Source: Brachypodius melanocephalos
Lineage: Eukaryota > Chordata > Aves > Passeriformes > Pycnonotidae
Assembly: GCA_013398615.1 (NCBI GenBank)
Contig: VZSR01003371.1
Location: forward strand, 4,161,439-4,225,438
Direction of reading: 5' to 3'
Length of the DNA stretch: 64,000 bases
The position numbers and the translations under genes are program-made. Shown one piece after another: positions 1 through 11,855 of the stretch. Under the pieces are notes generated by a model that saw nothing but the letters and a program-made list of their open reading frames with translations, was not told where the DNA came from and ran no database searches. Numbering within the stretch: position 1 is the first letter of the stretch; each line of letters begins with the position of its first letter.

Positions 1-2081
1 TAAATCATTTGAATCTTTAGATAAGATAGTTTTCCAGGAAAAAAAATACAAGAACTGATATCTGTTTATGGTCAGATTTTATTCCTATAGTCATGATGAA
101 TCTATTTCTTCTGCCTTCATTGGGACTAAAATCTAGAAACAACCATAAAAGTTACGATATCTGCCCCTGTGAATTGAAATCTTTGCTCTAGGGAGGTTTC
201 ATACATCAGACTGGAATAATTTTTAACTTAAATTCATTTAACGACCTAGCAATTAAGGAATACCTTCTCAAGTGTGCTTTTTACATTTAATTATATTTGT
301 ATTTTTTATACATGTAAAATATAAATGCAGACTTTGGAATAAGAAAAATGAAAAATGGTCACAGTAAAGGTTCATATGTTGAACTGCTGAATGTTTTAAT
401 TATTTTGTGTCTTATTTTCATGCTAACGTTATTCCTGTAGAAAATAAAAATATTTCAGAATTCTCATAAAAGTTGAACCTGGTCTAACTTAATAAAAGTT
501 AGGTGAAAATTACAAAATTATAATCTGATATAGGATAGTTTTATGTTCACATGACTTCTAATAAGTGGGAAAAAAAATTAAACTACACCCAAGTTTTACA
601 CAGCCTTATGATAATCACTAGAAATATGACAGTGCCAAATGTAGAATTTATTCCTCATTTAATAGCTAACAATATTATATATAATGTATGCAGTATTATA
701 CTATGTAAAAATATTTTAATTTAAAATTAGCAATATAGAGCTACTCACAGGAAATTATTTTTATACATTGATTCCAATATTTTTGAGAGTTTATTGATCT
801 ATTATCATAATTATTATATTATAAATAATAAAAAGTATTTATATTATATTATATTATATTATATTATATTATATTATACTATATCAGAAGAATATTATTA
901 AATATATATTATCACCACAACATGTTCTTTATGTAAAATGTAACCACATAATTGTGTTTAAATTGCTTATTATTTTTCAATATTTTTCTACTTTTAATAA
1001 CTATATTTTCAATATTATTTTAACTTATATTTTCATACTATAATTATCCTCTTCAGTTTTGAGGAATAGGTTAAATTTTAGTGGCCCGTGGCTTTACTAT
1101 AAGCTTCTATGTTCAGGTCATATAGCATTAATATTTCTTTCAATAAAATTCTATAATTTTAGGGAGGATTTTTTCTTTATTTTGTGACATAATGTTACCT
1201 TTACTAAATATATGTGTTGTCCTACATGGGCTGGCATAGTCTGGTTGTGTGCCATGTGGAGCTTTCCTGAACTTGCATATAAGAAAAATACAGCTACGCA
1301 GGTCTAGCCCTTTTCAGATTTTTTTTTTTTTTACATTTGTTACAAATTATTTCAACATTATGGAAAAATGTACACACACCTTTTTATTCTTTCACACTTA
1401 CCCAGACAAAGAAAGATTTAACAGAAGACAAAATAAATCAGGAAAGGTTAATTTAAAAATCAAGAGGATTGAGCAATGTCTGTTTTCTTTTACATTTGTT
1501 TAAGTAACTTTTAAGAAATCAGAAAGTATTTTAAAAATTGTGATAAATGGTCTTACTGCCTTTGGAGAAATGCAAACAATTATGCAGAGTTCTTAATTCC
1601 AATTTTTTTCTCTGTGTTATTTTCTTTCTAAATCTTGGTGCAGAACTTCATCGATAAATTGAGTAACATCACAAATTTTCACTTCTGAAAAAGAAAACCC
1701 ATTCCTCATTCTTAATACATTAGGTAAGATCCACTGCATTCTGTCCCCCTTTCCTAAAGATATTCATAAATATATGACCAGTTATTAACAAGAATTGAAA
1801 ATCCTCTGGCTCATCTTTGGTAAGCCCAAAGGTCAATGATCACCTTAACAGAAAAATCCTAAAAATTTAAGCTTTCACTGGAAATAAACATCAAAGATTT
1901 TGATTAAATAATGACTTTTGTTCTACTGAGGAAAGGAAATATTGGCTTTCTCCTTCCTCTCTGGGGTCAGTTGCAATCATGGCAGAGTTCATATTTTATT
2001 CCCATTTCCAGTACTCTGGACCACTCTGCCTGGATTTCATCCAGTGTCCTTTCAAGCCTGACCAGTATAAGGTGAATATCA
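1..2081. other. AT-rich non-coding stretch
   Basis: No gene is visible. Base composition is strongly AT-rich, especially at 240-1060, with many short A and T runs, a 14-base T run at 1319-1332 and an ATATT microsatellite. The only open frame above 80 codons (1249-1503, plus) reads through the T run as a string of phenylalanines and resembles no protein I know. The stretch is best read as intergenic or deep intronic DNA. Confidence 0.7.
841..884. repeat. (ATATT)n microsatellite
   Basis: Seven exact ATATT units run from 841 to 875, followed by a mutated unit (ATACT) and a partial one. The array sits inside a wider A/T-only zone of about 240 bp, so it probably arose by slippage in a sequence that was already simple. 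Confidence 0.9.
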
Positions 2082-2351
2082 ATGCAAATAAATTCAAGGG
2101 CAAAAGCATGGGGCAGTGACATGTCTGCAAAACAAAAAATAAGACTCTACAACAGCTGTGTGGTATCAGTTTTGCTCGATGCTGCAAAGACCTGGGGCAT
2201 TACGCAAGCTGACAAGAAAAGATTTGATGCATTTGATAGCAGGTGTTTAGGAGGGATCAGTAATGTCAAGTGGCATCACTATGTCAGGAACATCGAGTTT
2301 CAGGAGAGATCAAGAAAGGAGAAGATTGTGGACTTCCTAACAAGGCAGTGA
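2082..2351 (+). pseudogene. RTE-type LINE reverse-transcriptase C-terminal fragment (relic)
   Basis: The 89-codon frame matches, from memory of the family, the region just after the RT fingers and palm of RTE-clade non-LTR retrotransposons. It has KQKIRLYNSCVVSVLL, then TWGITQADKKRFDAFDSRCL, then KWHHYVRN, spaced as in RTE proteins (LYNSCVLSVLLYG.ETW...ADEKRLDAF..RCLRRI...W.D.VRN). The Tyr-Gly usual after VLL is replaced and the RRI motif is degraded, so this is a decayed copy. The frame is closed upstream by an in-frame stop and ends in TGA soon after the motif. The endonuclease and catalytic RT motifs are absent, so it cannot be active. CR1 is the dominant bird LINE and does not have this C-terminal layout. 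AviRTE, known from only some bird lineages, is the obvious candidate family. The clade call is fairly firm; the subfamily is inference. Confidence 0.7.
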
Positions 2352-3606
2352 CTTCCATGGTCCCACCACTCCATGAGGATGCAGTGAGGCTGGAGCTTGG
2401 GGGAAGGTCTTGTGAGCTAGGTTTGCTCCTCCTGGCTTCCCAGCCCAACCTGAGACTCATCAAAGGCTGGGGAAGACAGTAGAAATCTCTTGTAGATTTT
2501 GACTTGTCTGTTAAGGATGAAAAAGCCTTGGGGCAAGGACTGTTCTTCTTCTCCAGGGTGTAGGACATTGTCAGTACTCACTGACCCTGTGGGAGAGGTG
2601 AGGAGGGAAAGAGATGAATGGGAAAAGGAAAATAAATGACATCTTTTTGCAGGACTGCTCTTCAGGAGCAATATTTCCCTGAATCAAGGATTTCCAAACC
2701 AGGCCTCCAGTGTTTTGTAATGAAAACTTAGACCCAGCAGACAAAATGGGCTTTAACAGATGCTTCAGAGCCAAAATCTACATCAGTAGGCTCAGTCCAC
2801 TCCAATTAACTCCTACAGATGTGGGAGCATAAAAGTCCCCTGTTCACATTTTCTCTCAGAAACAGCCTTTCTGCATGTGGATGAAGAGCATCTCTCAGTA
2901 AAACACAGCCTAAATAAGATAACTTGCAACAGATGGAAGCAAGAAAAGCCAGGCCATATGGGTAGAGTGGACCTGTTTGAAGCAAGTGCAGCCAAATGGA
3001 TTATGATGTAGTAATGTGTGAAAGAGGTTGCACTATTGTATGGACTATCTGTAAGTGGAATGTTTTCATGATTGAATCAAGAAAAGGAAATGTACTCTAT
3101 CCAAATGTTAATGAGAACCATACTTCAAAAACATCCACGTTGAGTTCTTGTATCAAATAATGTCAAAAATAACTCACTGTCCAAAATAGGATCTTACCTT
3201 TTTGTTATTTATTTTTAAAACTCTTACTGAGGTTTTAAATATTCTCCTTAAATCTGCAGCTGGTGAAGTTTATTTAATTTTTTTAAAAAATTTACAATGT
3301 CTTTAGACTTCAGAAAATGTAGGTAATAACTAGAAAGGCCCATTAAGGTAAAAAAATCAAATCCCTATTAGAGGTATATATCTCTGGTTTTGAGCTAGAA
3401 TGTTTTGCTTTACTCTTCCATGAACAGTTTAGAATACCCTTCCAAAAATAGACACAACTAAAATATAATACTATAATACTAGTGGTAAAAATGTTATTTC
3501 TCTGCAATATTCTAAGCTGTGTTTTAAAAGCCAGCAGAGGAACACTAATCAATGATTCCACAAACAGAACCTATTACAAAATTAATTTTAAACCAACAAT
3601 ACTTAC
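2352..3606. other. No recognisable feature
   Basis: The sequence continues from the RTE relic without a clear 3' end. The short frames on both strands (for example minus 2284-2568 and 2417-2671) overlap each other and look like chance. No repeat family is recognised, although 2352-2600 could still be RTE 3' sequence too diverged to identify by eye. Confidence 0.5.
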
Positions 3607-3646
3607 CCCAAGCTATTTTCAGCTGCATGCTTGGCTCCAGCGTTGA
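3607..3646 (-). other. Possible 40-bp internal exon (speculative)
   Basis: Read on the minus strand, a T-rich tract ending TTTCTTTTAG is followed by 40 bases and then GTAAGT, a near-ideal donor. Both splice signals are good and the 40 bases are free of stops in the frame reading NAGAKHAAENSLG. That peptide vaguely recalls the hairpin of an ankyrin repeat (AGA..xAxNxxG), but it is far too short to assign. No partner exon was found within several kilobases, and well-formed splice pairs this close do arise by chance in 64 kb. Confidence 0.2.
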
Positions 3647-6600
3647 CTAAAAGAAAGTACAAATATTTATTCAGGCAGCTAACTGGCCTATCAAACATCC
3701 AGCATTTGGGGGATCTCATGACAGAGCAAACACTCACACGAGTGTGAGGACAGCACCACATTTCTGCAGCACCACGGCATGCCAGGGCTCTGCAGAATGA
3801 GACCTGGGTAACACCAATGACATTTAGCAAATTACTGCAGAAAACTGATAAGGGCATGATCCTTTTTTATGCTGAAGATCATGCATAATGCCTGCTGTGC
3901 CTCAGCACCTTTTCATAAATATAGAATGAAAGCTTGTGGCAATACGCTGACAGATGCCACGGGGCAAACAGTGATTCCCCCTGCCCCAGGACTGGAAGCC
4001 GTACCTGGAAGCCTCATGGTGTAATGCTGTGGCTGATCCCACAGCTCAGGAGGCCACGTAGCAATTGTGCAGGCCAGAAAGTTGGATGAAGTGCTGAGTT
4101 TTGAAGGACGAGATTAACTCTTACTGTATTACATGGCAAAAACACAACACAGCCTGGTTCAGTGTGTGGTCTCGTGCTGTGTGTGACTGTGTATGTGCGT
4201 GTGCAAATACACATGTAGAGAGAGGGCTGAAGAGAAAGTTGATAAAAAGCTGGTTTAGAGAAATTTATAGACCAAACTTTGGCATCAGGAGATGATAATT
4301 ACTATTAAAATATCTTCCATGTGTGTCAAATGAGAGACTACGCCTGAAGCAAGGGGAATTGAGAGAAGCCTCTTTCTTGCACTAAGATTAGATCCTGACC
4401 TAGGCCATTTGGGGCCTTTCCCACCAAAAGACCCTGGAGACAGGACTCCAGCCAATGGCAGCTAGATAATGGCATGTGATTAATGCAGGGATGGATGATG
4501 GCACGTGGATAATCTTCCAGAGAAAGTGCATGGATCCTCTGCTGAAAGATGGGATGGGAAGGGTACCACCTTCCTGTTGCATGTCAGCCCCAGAGGATTT
4601 GAGAGTTTCAAGATCTAACAGATAATTATCTAAAGGACTGTCAGACTCATGGAGGTGTTTCAGTGACCTCATGCTCTGGTCACACCATGTTTGACCCTTT
4701 GGCTAAGTGGTTGTGATAGGGGTTAGCCTGCAAGGTTCACCACCAGAGGCCCATTTTCCAGGGAAGCACATAGCACAGCACAGAGGAACCACTTCAGCAC
4801 CCTATAAACTCCAGGATTATCAGTGGGAAAAGCACATACATGGATGCATTAAGGTCAAGTACACTTCTCCCTATCTATTCAGTAGTGATGGCAGCTGTCT
4901 AATGTTTAACCTTAATGTCCTGGAAAAAGTTTGTGATTATGGCTGGTAGAGGATTTCTAAATACCTTTTTCTTCAGAAAAACTATCTGGATCTTCTCCTC
5001 CCTCTTAGTTAGGATAAAGCCTTGTCTCTCAGCTCTAGGAGCAAAAAGGCCAAATCATCAAGGGTATGTTTCAGATGTGTATTCAGGGGTGAAATACACC
5101 AATTCTAAAATTAGTGGTAACTGCAGTTTTGCAATTTTAGTATGTTGTTCATGTCATTTACTGTTATCCCATTCGAAAATTACAAGTGCAGTGCTGTGCA
5201 ATTTTTTCATGCCATAGCCTCTGTTTTTCCTGACCACTTTTCTCCTCCAGACATGGGAGGGCAGGGTCAAGAGTTCCTCTGGGATTAAGAAAACAACCCT
5301 GACTGTGCTTCTGCATGAATGACAGCAGCCCTTTCTGGGAAGTGATTGCACAGCATTTCTTACAGAAGAGGCAACACACCACTGTGTCTGGGTTTTTGTG
5401 GTATTCCAGATCATAGGATGGATGTAGCATGGCAGACTAAGTTCAGTGTTAAGTGCTGGAGTTTCAAGTTAAGGTGCAATTGTCTAGGTAAGAAAGTCTG
5501 AGCATCTTGGCCACAGCCAGCTGTTTCCCAAACCATACAAACCTCTTCGATTTGGAACAGCTCTCTATGGACTCTGTTTTTGCTGGGGCAGAGAGTTAAG
5601 ATCAAATCAATGAATGGCCTCATGCACAGCAAAATATTTTTGTGGCAAAAGACTTTGCTGAGGCAAAAGGATCTTTAGAAAGAAGAGAGTGGGTCTCCTC
5701 CGTGTCTCTGTGTTCTCATGAACTTGGCAGAAGGAAGGAAAAGACTAGACTTAGATTATGACTTGTAGTTACATAGCTTATAACTGTTATAACTAGTAAC
5801 TTTTCTTTTGTCAGAATAATACTGTTCTGTCAAAACAAAAATTCTTCTGACAAATTTAACTTGTTTAAGAAGATTATAGAAAAATTTTAAACTATTTTAT
5901 CTATTATAGAAAGAGGAAACAGAAGCAGTTTGGCAGAAATATTTCAGCTATGCTTAAATGTGGTTGGCTCAGGTGATGGGCAATAGGGGTGAAAGGTTTT
6001 TTTTTTTTTTCCCAAGCTGGAATTTCTAAACATGTTATTTTAATTCTGATTGAGAATGGAAACAGAATCTGAAATGGCAGAATTTTCCACAGGATAAAAA
6101 CTCCAGTTTTGACTTAGCACTAAGAAATGAAGATGAAAAGTTATAGCAAAACAGAATTTAAGCACTCATAAAGAATAAATACAGACACTTCAGACCTCAA
6201 GCAATTTTTAGGTGCAAGTGGAAACCTTAGAGATGTTCAGGTCTCTTTCAAGGGCACGTGTCCAAGAAGGTGCCACTTTTCTCTCTTGTACTGCTGCTGG
6301 TTCAGAGAGACCATGTTGACTCTTTGCTACTGCATCATTTTCAGAGAGCACCTATGAACATAAATTCCATGGAGCTTATGGAAAATGAGCAAGATTATCT
6401 GTCCTCATGCACACAATGTGCTCAGGTAAAGAAGGAGCTGACCTGTTGTGGCTGATTTCAATGGGTAATTAATAGACCTCAATGTGTAAGTCATCCAAAC
6501 AATACCTGGCTCACCATCAAAGGTAGGTGAGGAAGGGACAGGAAGGGAGAGGGTGGCAACATTAGATACCAGAGTAATTTATAAAGGTCTCAAAGGGGGA

Positions 6601-6869
6601 GTTTCCTTTGTTCCAAAAAAAAAAAAAATCTGGCTGATCATGACAGCTCCTATGAATTTGCAGTAGGTGGAAGTTCATGCCTCCTCCACAGCAACACAAG
6701 TTTTATTCAAGATGATCAGCAGAAAAAACTCATGGTTACTCCTTCACACTGTGGGTTGTGTTGGCAGCCCAGTGGTGTTGTGGCAGTGGTCAGTTTGTTA
6801 ATTGGCCCAACACACCATTGCTTGCTGGCAAAGGAAGCAATGTGGGTGAACATTCTCCACAACCAACTT
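3647..6869. other. No recognisable feature
   Basis: No gene or recognised repeat. Open frames of 60-100 codons occur on both strands and overlap heavily around 5154-5430, as expected of chance frames. Short T and A runs occur at 5997-6010 and near 6616-6628. The stretch from 4000 to 5700 is somewhat less AT-rich than the left end. Confidence 0.5.
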
Positions 6870-7012
6870 CATAGGATCACAGAATGGATTTTCTTGGAAG
6901 GAACCTTAAAAACCATCTAGTTCCACATCCCCAGCCACAACCTGTATCAGATCAGTTTGCTCAAAGACCTGTCCAACCTGGCTTTGAACACTTCCAGTGA
7001 GTGCATATCAGC
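6870..7012 (-). mobile_element. CR1 LINE 3' fragment
   Basis: The plus strand reads ATAGGATCACAGAATGG, then TTGGAAGGAACCTTAAAAACCATCTAG split over 6894-6920, then a segment like CAAAGACCTGTCCAACCTGG with a following GAACACTTCC. This is the reverse complement of the avian CR1 3' untranslated end, so the element lies on the minus strand. It is 5'-truncated within the 3' UTR, as most CR1 copies are, and carries many substitutions, so it is not a recent insertion. Confidence 0.85.
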
Positions 7013-9299
7013 CAAATGCTGCTTTTTCTTTTGTCCTGGCCATCAGAGATGTTTTCACAGGATCTTAGGGTTTGGGTTCATCTTCAACATACTGGTGTTT
7101 GGCATGTGGTAGGAAAAGAAACCTTGCTCTTTCTCTTCTGGCTTCCCTAGTCACATTGAGATTTTTGCTGCTTAGAAGTTAATCACTATTTTCTGTGCTA
7201 ATTTGTGTTCAAAAAAACATGTAGTTTTCAAGTTTGAAAGCTTTTCAGTCCTGTTTAGAATATTCACCATAGGAGCAGATGTGTCCTCCTCTACCTCCAA
7301 ACCATTGACAGTTTGGGGTCCTTTTTGCATATATTTTGCATATATTTTGGATGTTTTCACACTGAAAAACTCCACTTCTGTTTTCATGATACATTTTTAT
7401 TACAGACCTGATCCTCTTCACCTTCAAAGAAAACTCTAGAGAAAGAAGTAATTCCAAATAAGTCTATACAAAAAGAGCCATGTTATTTTTCTGACATAAG
7501 GTTTTTTATGTTGATTTTCATGGAAATGTGCATAGTTTTCAGTCTGTTGTAATTGATGGCACTTTGATGAGATATCCTGTTTAGAGCAGGAATAACTTGC
7601 ATGACACATAGTTTTGCTCCTAAAACGTGCACTTTTACAAAAAAAAAGTCTTCCAGGGTCAAAACCTCAGTGCTCCTAAACAACTTAGGAGTTTAGCTGA
7701 TCTTATTGCTGTTCTCTCTGAAAGCTCAAAAAGCTGTATTGAATATATATATTCCATAAACAACAAGTGGGGCTCGTAATTTGCTGGGTCTTTATTATCT
7801 TTCAAACACAGAGAGAACCCAAAACTCGTGTTCATATCTGCACTGCAGCAACACAAGATGTACCTAAGTCTGTGCCCCGGTGGGAGAAGAGATTGTGAGC
7901 CTGGAGGATCACCAGGTTCAAAATAAAGGTTGCCTGTCCTGAGGATTCAGTCTAAATAGTTCAGCAGTTGTAAAGGAGCTGGGGATGTTGTTTTTAGTGA
8001 AATCCAAGGTGACAGCATCCTTGGAACGTGGCTCTTGTTTGTACAATGGAGCTTTTACACCAACATTTGCAGGGGCTCAGCTTCTCCTCTTAAGCTGTTA
8101 AGACCTTGACCTGCTTTGCAGCAATTTAAAGGGCATTGGTGATTTTACTCCCCAAGCATCTCCTGCCACATGAACCAAATCCCCCACAGAGTGTGCAAGT
8201 GCCTGTCTGGGACGTGGGTAAGGAGCACACAGCAGGGGGAGAGAGGTTTTATCAGATGAATGTTGGGCTGGGCACATAACAAGTGCTGTGAATTATGCAG
8301 GCAGCCAGAGGAGTGCCATGGGATCCATGCTGCCCTGTCACACCCTCTGCTTACGCCCCTTCCCTTGAGAAAGGGCTATTTTAGGAATGTTTAGGAGAGA
8401 TGAAAAATATTTAATTAGGACTATTTTTTACCATCCTGTTTATAAAGTAAGGTGCCTTAATTGCTTTGGTCTACCACGTGCCTTCATTCTGATCAAAAAT
8501 AGCCTGCTCTGTTCGTAAGAACATTACAACTGTAAATTCTGATAACTTGAGAACCAGGAATGAGCATCGATATCTAAAAATGTCCCTTTTTGACAGCAGT
8601 GAGAGACAAGGGCTAAATCTGGATATGAAGCTATGGCATTTTTTACTATAAACAAACGCTGTCAATGACTGAGTACTTTGATCTGCTAGACCACGAGCCA
8701 GAGTAGATTTGTGGGGAAATATTCCAGTGACAAAGCACTTGCGAGAGGGGAAGGGACAGGGCTCAGCTGGGAGCCTGTATGTTGCCAGATCAAGAAATTA
8801 GAGGGTGGATTGCAGACGAAGCTAGGAAAGAATGTGTTCTAATACATTTATCATGAGCCTACCTAGGACTTGAGCTTTTTCTTTATTTATTCACCCCCTC
8901 AACACTATATTTATTTATTTATTTGTACACATATACATATATATACTCATGTTTACATGAAAACATGTGTGATGCCCTCCTGTCTGTATTGCCATAAAAA
9001 AAATTTTTGGAAAAATTTATAATTAAATAAATCATATTAATATAAGATATAAAAATGAATGTATATATGATTGGTTTTTTTATCTACTAGATCTGGGAGG
9101 GAAACCACCCCTACCAAGGCTTACACCAGTAGCAGAGTGGCACAATGGCACCCTCTGTTGCCCTGCATCATTTCTTTGAAAGCTGCTCCCACGTGGATAT
9201 ATTAACTCCTGAAAACATCTGTGCATCGCCTTCTCCAAATCTGACTCCTTACTGCCCAACTTTCCTTTGTCTGGAGTTACCCTCTGTTATTTCCCTTCT
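7013..9299. other. No recognisable gene; minor simple repeats
   Basis: Contains a short direct repeat of TTTGCATATAT around 7324-7346 and a TTTA/ATAC-rich patch at 8880-9060. Several overlapping frames are open at once on both strands at 7172-7457, which argues for low stop-codon content and not for a gene. No transposable element is recognised. Confidence 0.5.
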
Positions 9300-9620
9300 T
9301 AATAAAATCCAGTTTGTTCTTCGAGCCCGTACTGGAGGAGATGGCAAACCGTGAGATTAATGAGCAAGAGGAAGCGGTGAGAGCCGGCATTGCCACACTC
9401 ACTTCGAGAAGAGCAGCCTTCTGTCCCCCTTTTGTCCTCTCTAACACAGCTAATGACAGCTTCCTGCACCAGTGGCATGAAACACTGAGCTCAGCCCTGC
9501 AGAATAGTGATCATTTCTGGGAGATGCTGTGTGAGACGGCGCCCGGCGCTTCCTGGAAAGTGATTAGTCCTAATGAGATCAGGTTGTCCAACTCTCAGGC
9601 CACTAATTAAATCACAACTT
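9300..9620. promoter_or_regulatory. Possible conserved non-coding element
   Basis: This block differs in texture from its surroundings: more balanced base composition, several CpGs (GCGGTGAGAGCCGGC, GACGGCGCCCGGCGC), and at its end TAATGAG and TAATTAAAT cores of homeodomain type. It matches no repeat I know. A plus frame (9314-9610) is open but unrecognised. The look is that of a vertebrate enhancer-type conserved element. That is an impression only: conservation cannot be measured from one sequence. Confidence 0.3.
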
Positions 9621-9632
9621 CTCTCTCTCTCT

Positions 9633-9665
<33 letters not shown>
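9621..9665. repeat. (CT)n followed by T30 tract
   Basis: About seven CT units (9621-9635) run into 30 consecutive T residues (9636-9665). On the minus strand this is a 30-base poly-A followed by GA repeats. No retroposed body is visible on the poly-A's 5' side, so a retrocopy tail is not supported. Confidence 0.9.
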
Positions 9666-9666
<1 letters not shown>

Positions 9667-11329
9667 TCAGTTACACAAAAGCTTGATTCATGAATTAAAA
9701 CTCACAGTGAATCTGATTGTAACTCTGATCCTCTGTGTGTTCATAATTAAACAACCATTTCCTTTTATGAATTGAAATAAAATTCCTTCTGGGGCATGGT
9801 AAGTTTTCACTCCTAATCATATTCTCTTACATCCATGTGACTACACTTTAATTGCTCATTAATGGGATGACACACAACCACCTTGTTCTTGCTGGACTTT
9901 CCTAATTATGACATTTTTGAACTGTAAGGACACCAAACTCTTCTCATATACTCATTTTTTCTGTCCTTTAGCTTCCCACACTCTGCCATGTTACTAAGAA
10001 TAATAAAATTATCTTGCTCTAACAATTATAATTAATGGCTAGTTTTACTGTGTTGGTATCAGAAAAATTAAGATATGTGCTTTCCATTATGGTTGATATG
10101 ACTGTCTATTTTCCCCAGTGGAGGCTGAAAAATGATCAAATTACTTGCAACTAACCACTTAGGACTGATCAGTCAGAGGTCATCAAATGTTGTCAACATT
10201 AGCAGATTTTCATTTAAAAATCCCCAAGTTTTCTTCAGTAGCTGTTTTCTAGATAAAATCTTTTACACCGAAAGTCTTCAAATCTTGATGTAAAAGGGGA
10301 GGTGAAGAGAAATTGAGAAAGAAAGCAAAAATATGACATAAAAGTCAGTTTGGATTTTGCATGTACATAGTAATATTTCAGAGTTTATGTCGTATCCACT
10401 TGCTTTGATACAAAGAAGATGTTATCAAGAAGTCAAACTGAGTTTTATCCCAGGCCTCATAAAAACAAGCATGTTTGACAGTTGTGGGAAAGAAGGGGGC
10501 TCAAGATGGATCTATTGTTCATGCAGAAAGATCTCATTTCAGAAGTTAAATTACTCGTAATGATTCCATGTTAATTTGTTATTTGAATCCCCTGCCGTCC
10601 CACTTTCCCCAGACAGAGCTGGATGATGGTAAGGACGTTACTTAAGCATTTTGGCTTAGAGTAGATTTCTGCTGAAACAAGTTCTGATTGCTGCTGAACT
10701 AAATATGCATTTTATTTTCTTTTAAAATTAAACCTGCAGGTTTCAGAATTCAACAAAACCATTTCTTGCTGATTTTTACTTTGATTTTGTTAAAAAAGCA
10801 CCCAACAACACAATGCAAAAATGCCAAAGAAAAGTTTCTCTGAAACAAAACCAAGCCCAAAATAGCAGTATTTTAAAAACAGCACATTTCAACAGGACGG
10901 AAATTCTTTCCTCTTTTTATTTTCTTTAATTAAAGTGCTGACAAAATCAATACATTTTCTGAAGTGTTTAATTTTGACCAAATTTGCATGTACTGGTAGA
11001 ATAAAACTGATTATGAGTGGTTGAGGCTACATGTTTTTCTTTTTTGGGTTAAGGCCCCTACAAGTCTATCGAGCCTGAATTGGTCTTTCCTGAATAGAGA
11101 AATAATTCTAAGAAAGACAAAAAACTCCAAATCAAACACCACCCAGAATTGTTTGTGACTCTCATCCAGAAAGGTGAGAGGTGGATAGTAAAAATACAAT
11201 ACAGAGCCAAATATTAATGGGTACGGCCTACTTTAGGCAGTGTGTTTGGAGTTCCAAAGCACCATATAAAGGACAGAGATGAAGGAAAACGTGAATTTTC
11301 TGGAGAAAAAGATGCATATGAAGAAAAAA
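9666..11329. other. No recognisable feature
   Basis: AT-rich sequence with many TAATT and AATTAA cores (for example 9746, 9838-9860, 10023-10035). No gene, no recognised repeat. Open frames are all at or below 67 codons. Confidence 0.5.
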
Positions 11330-11855
11330 GATTTCTGACGGGAAGCTGACTGGAAGCTGATGAAAGAAAGGCAAGAAGTGAACTCCAGAATCTACAGGCC
11401 TGTTTGTGTCACTTCAGTGCTTGGAAAAGCTATGGAGAAGATTAATCTGGGAGGTACTGAAAAACACCTGAAGGACAACGCAGTCATCGGTCACAGCCAG
11501 CATGGCTTCATGAGAAGGAAGTCCTGCTTATCAAACCTGAGTGCCTTTTATGATAAGATAACACATCTGGTTAAACAAGAGAAGCCAGTCAATGCAAAAT
11601 TTTGGATTTCAGTAAAGCTTTTCATACTGTCCCTCATAGTGTCCTTCTGGGAAAATGTCCATGCCACAGATAAACTCACCATTTTACTGAGCAGTCACCA
11701 ACCTTATGAGGNNNNNNNNNNNNNNNNNNNNNNNNNNNNNNNNNNNNNNNNNNNNNNNNNNNNNNNNNNNNNNNNNNNNNNNNNNNNNNNNNNNNNNNNN
11801 NNNNNNNNNNNTCCTTGGGGGTCCCTTCCAACTCAGCTTGTTCTGTCATTCTGAG
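11330..11855 (+). mobile_element. CR1 LINE: ORF2 RT fragment and 3' end, interrupted by assembly gap
   Basis: Left of the gap, a plus frame (11360-11690) reads YRPVCVTSVLGKAMEKI, then VIGHSQHGFMRRKSCLSNL, then AFYDKITHLVKQEKPV. These match the CR1 ORF2 reverse-transcriptase segment (NYRPVSLTSVPGKVMEQI, SQHGF.KGKSCLTNL, AFYDEVT.LVD.G) in the same order. The following VDFSKAF equivalent appears only out of frame, so the copy is frameshifted and dead. Right of the gap, 11812-11853 reads CCTTGGGGGTCCCTTCCAAC followed by TTCTGTCATTCTG, the plus-strand CR1 3' end. Both flanks therefore belong to one same-orientation CR1. A full element should have well over 1 kb between these points, so either much sequence is missing in the gap or the copy is internally deleted. 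Confidence 0.88.
11712..11811. other. Assembly gap (100 N)
   Basis: Exactly 100 consecutive N, the size commonly used as a placeholder for a gap of unknown length. It falls inside a CR1 element, so repeat collapse or misjoining is the likely cause. Confidence 0.98.

Noticed and set aside
9621..9665. T30 as the antisense poly-A tail of a retrocopy
   Set aside because: No gene-like body, and the tract is joined to a CT microsatellite; simple slippage is enough.
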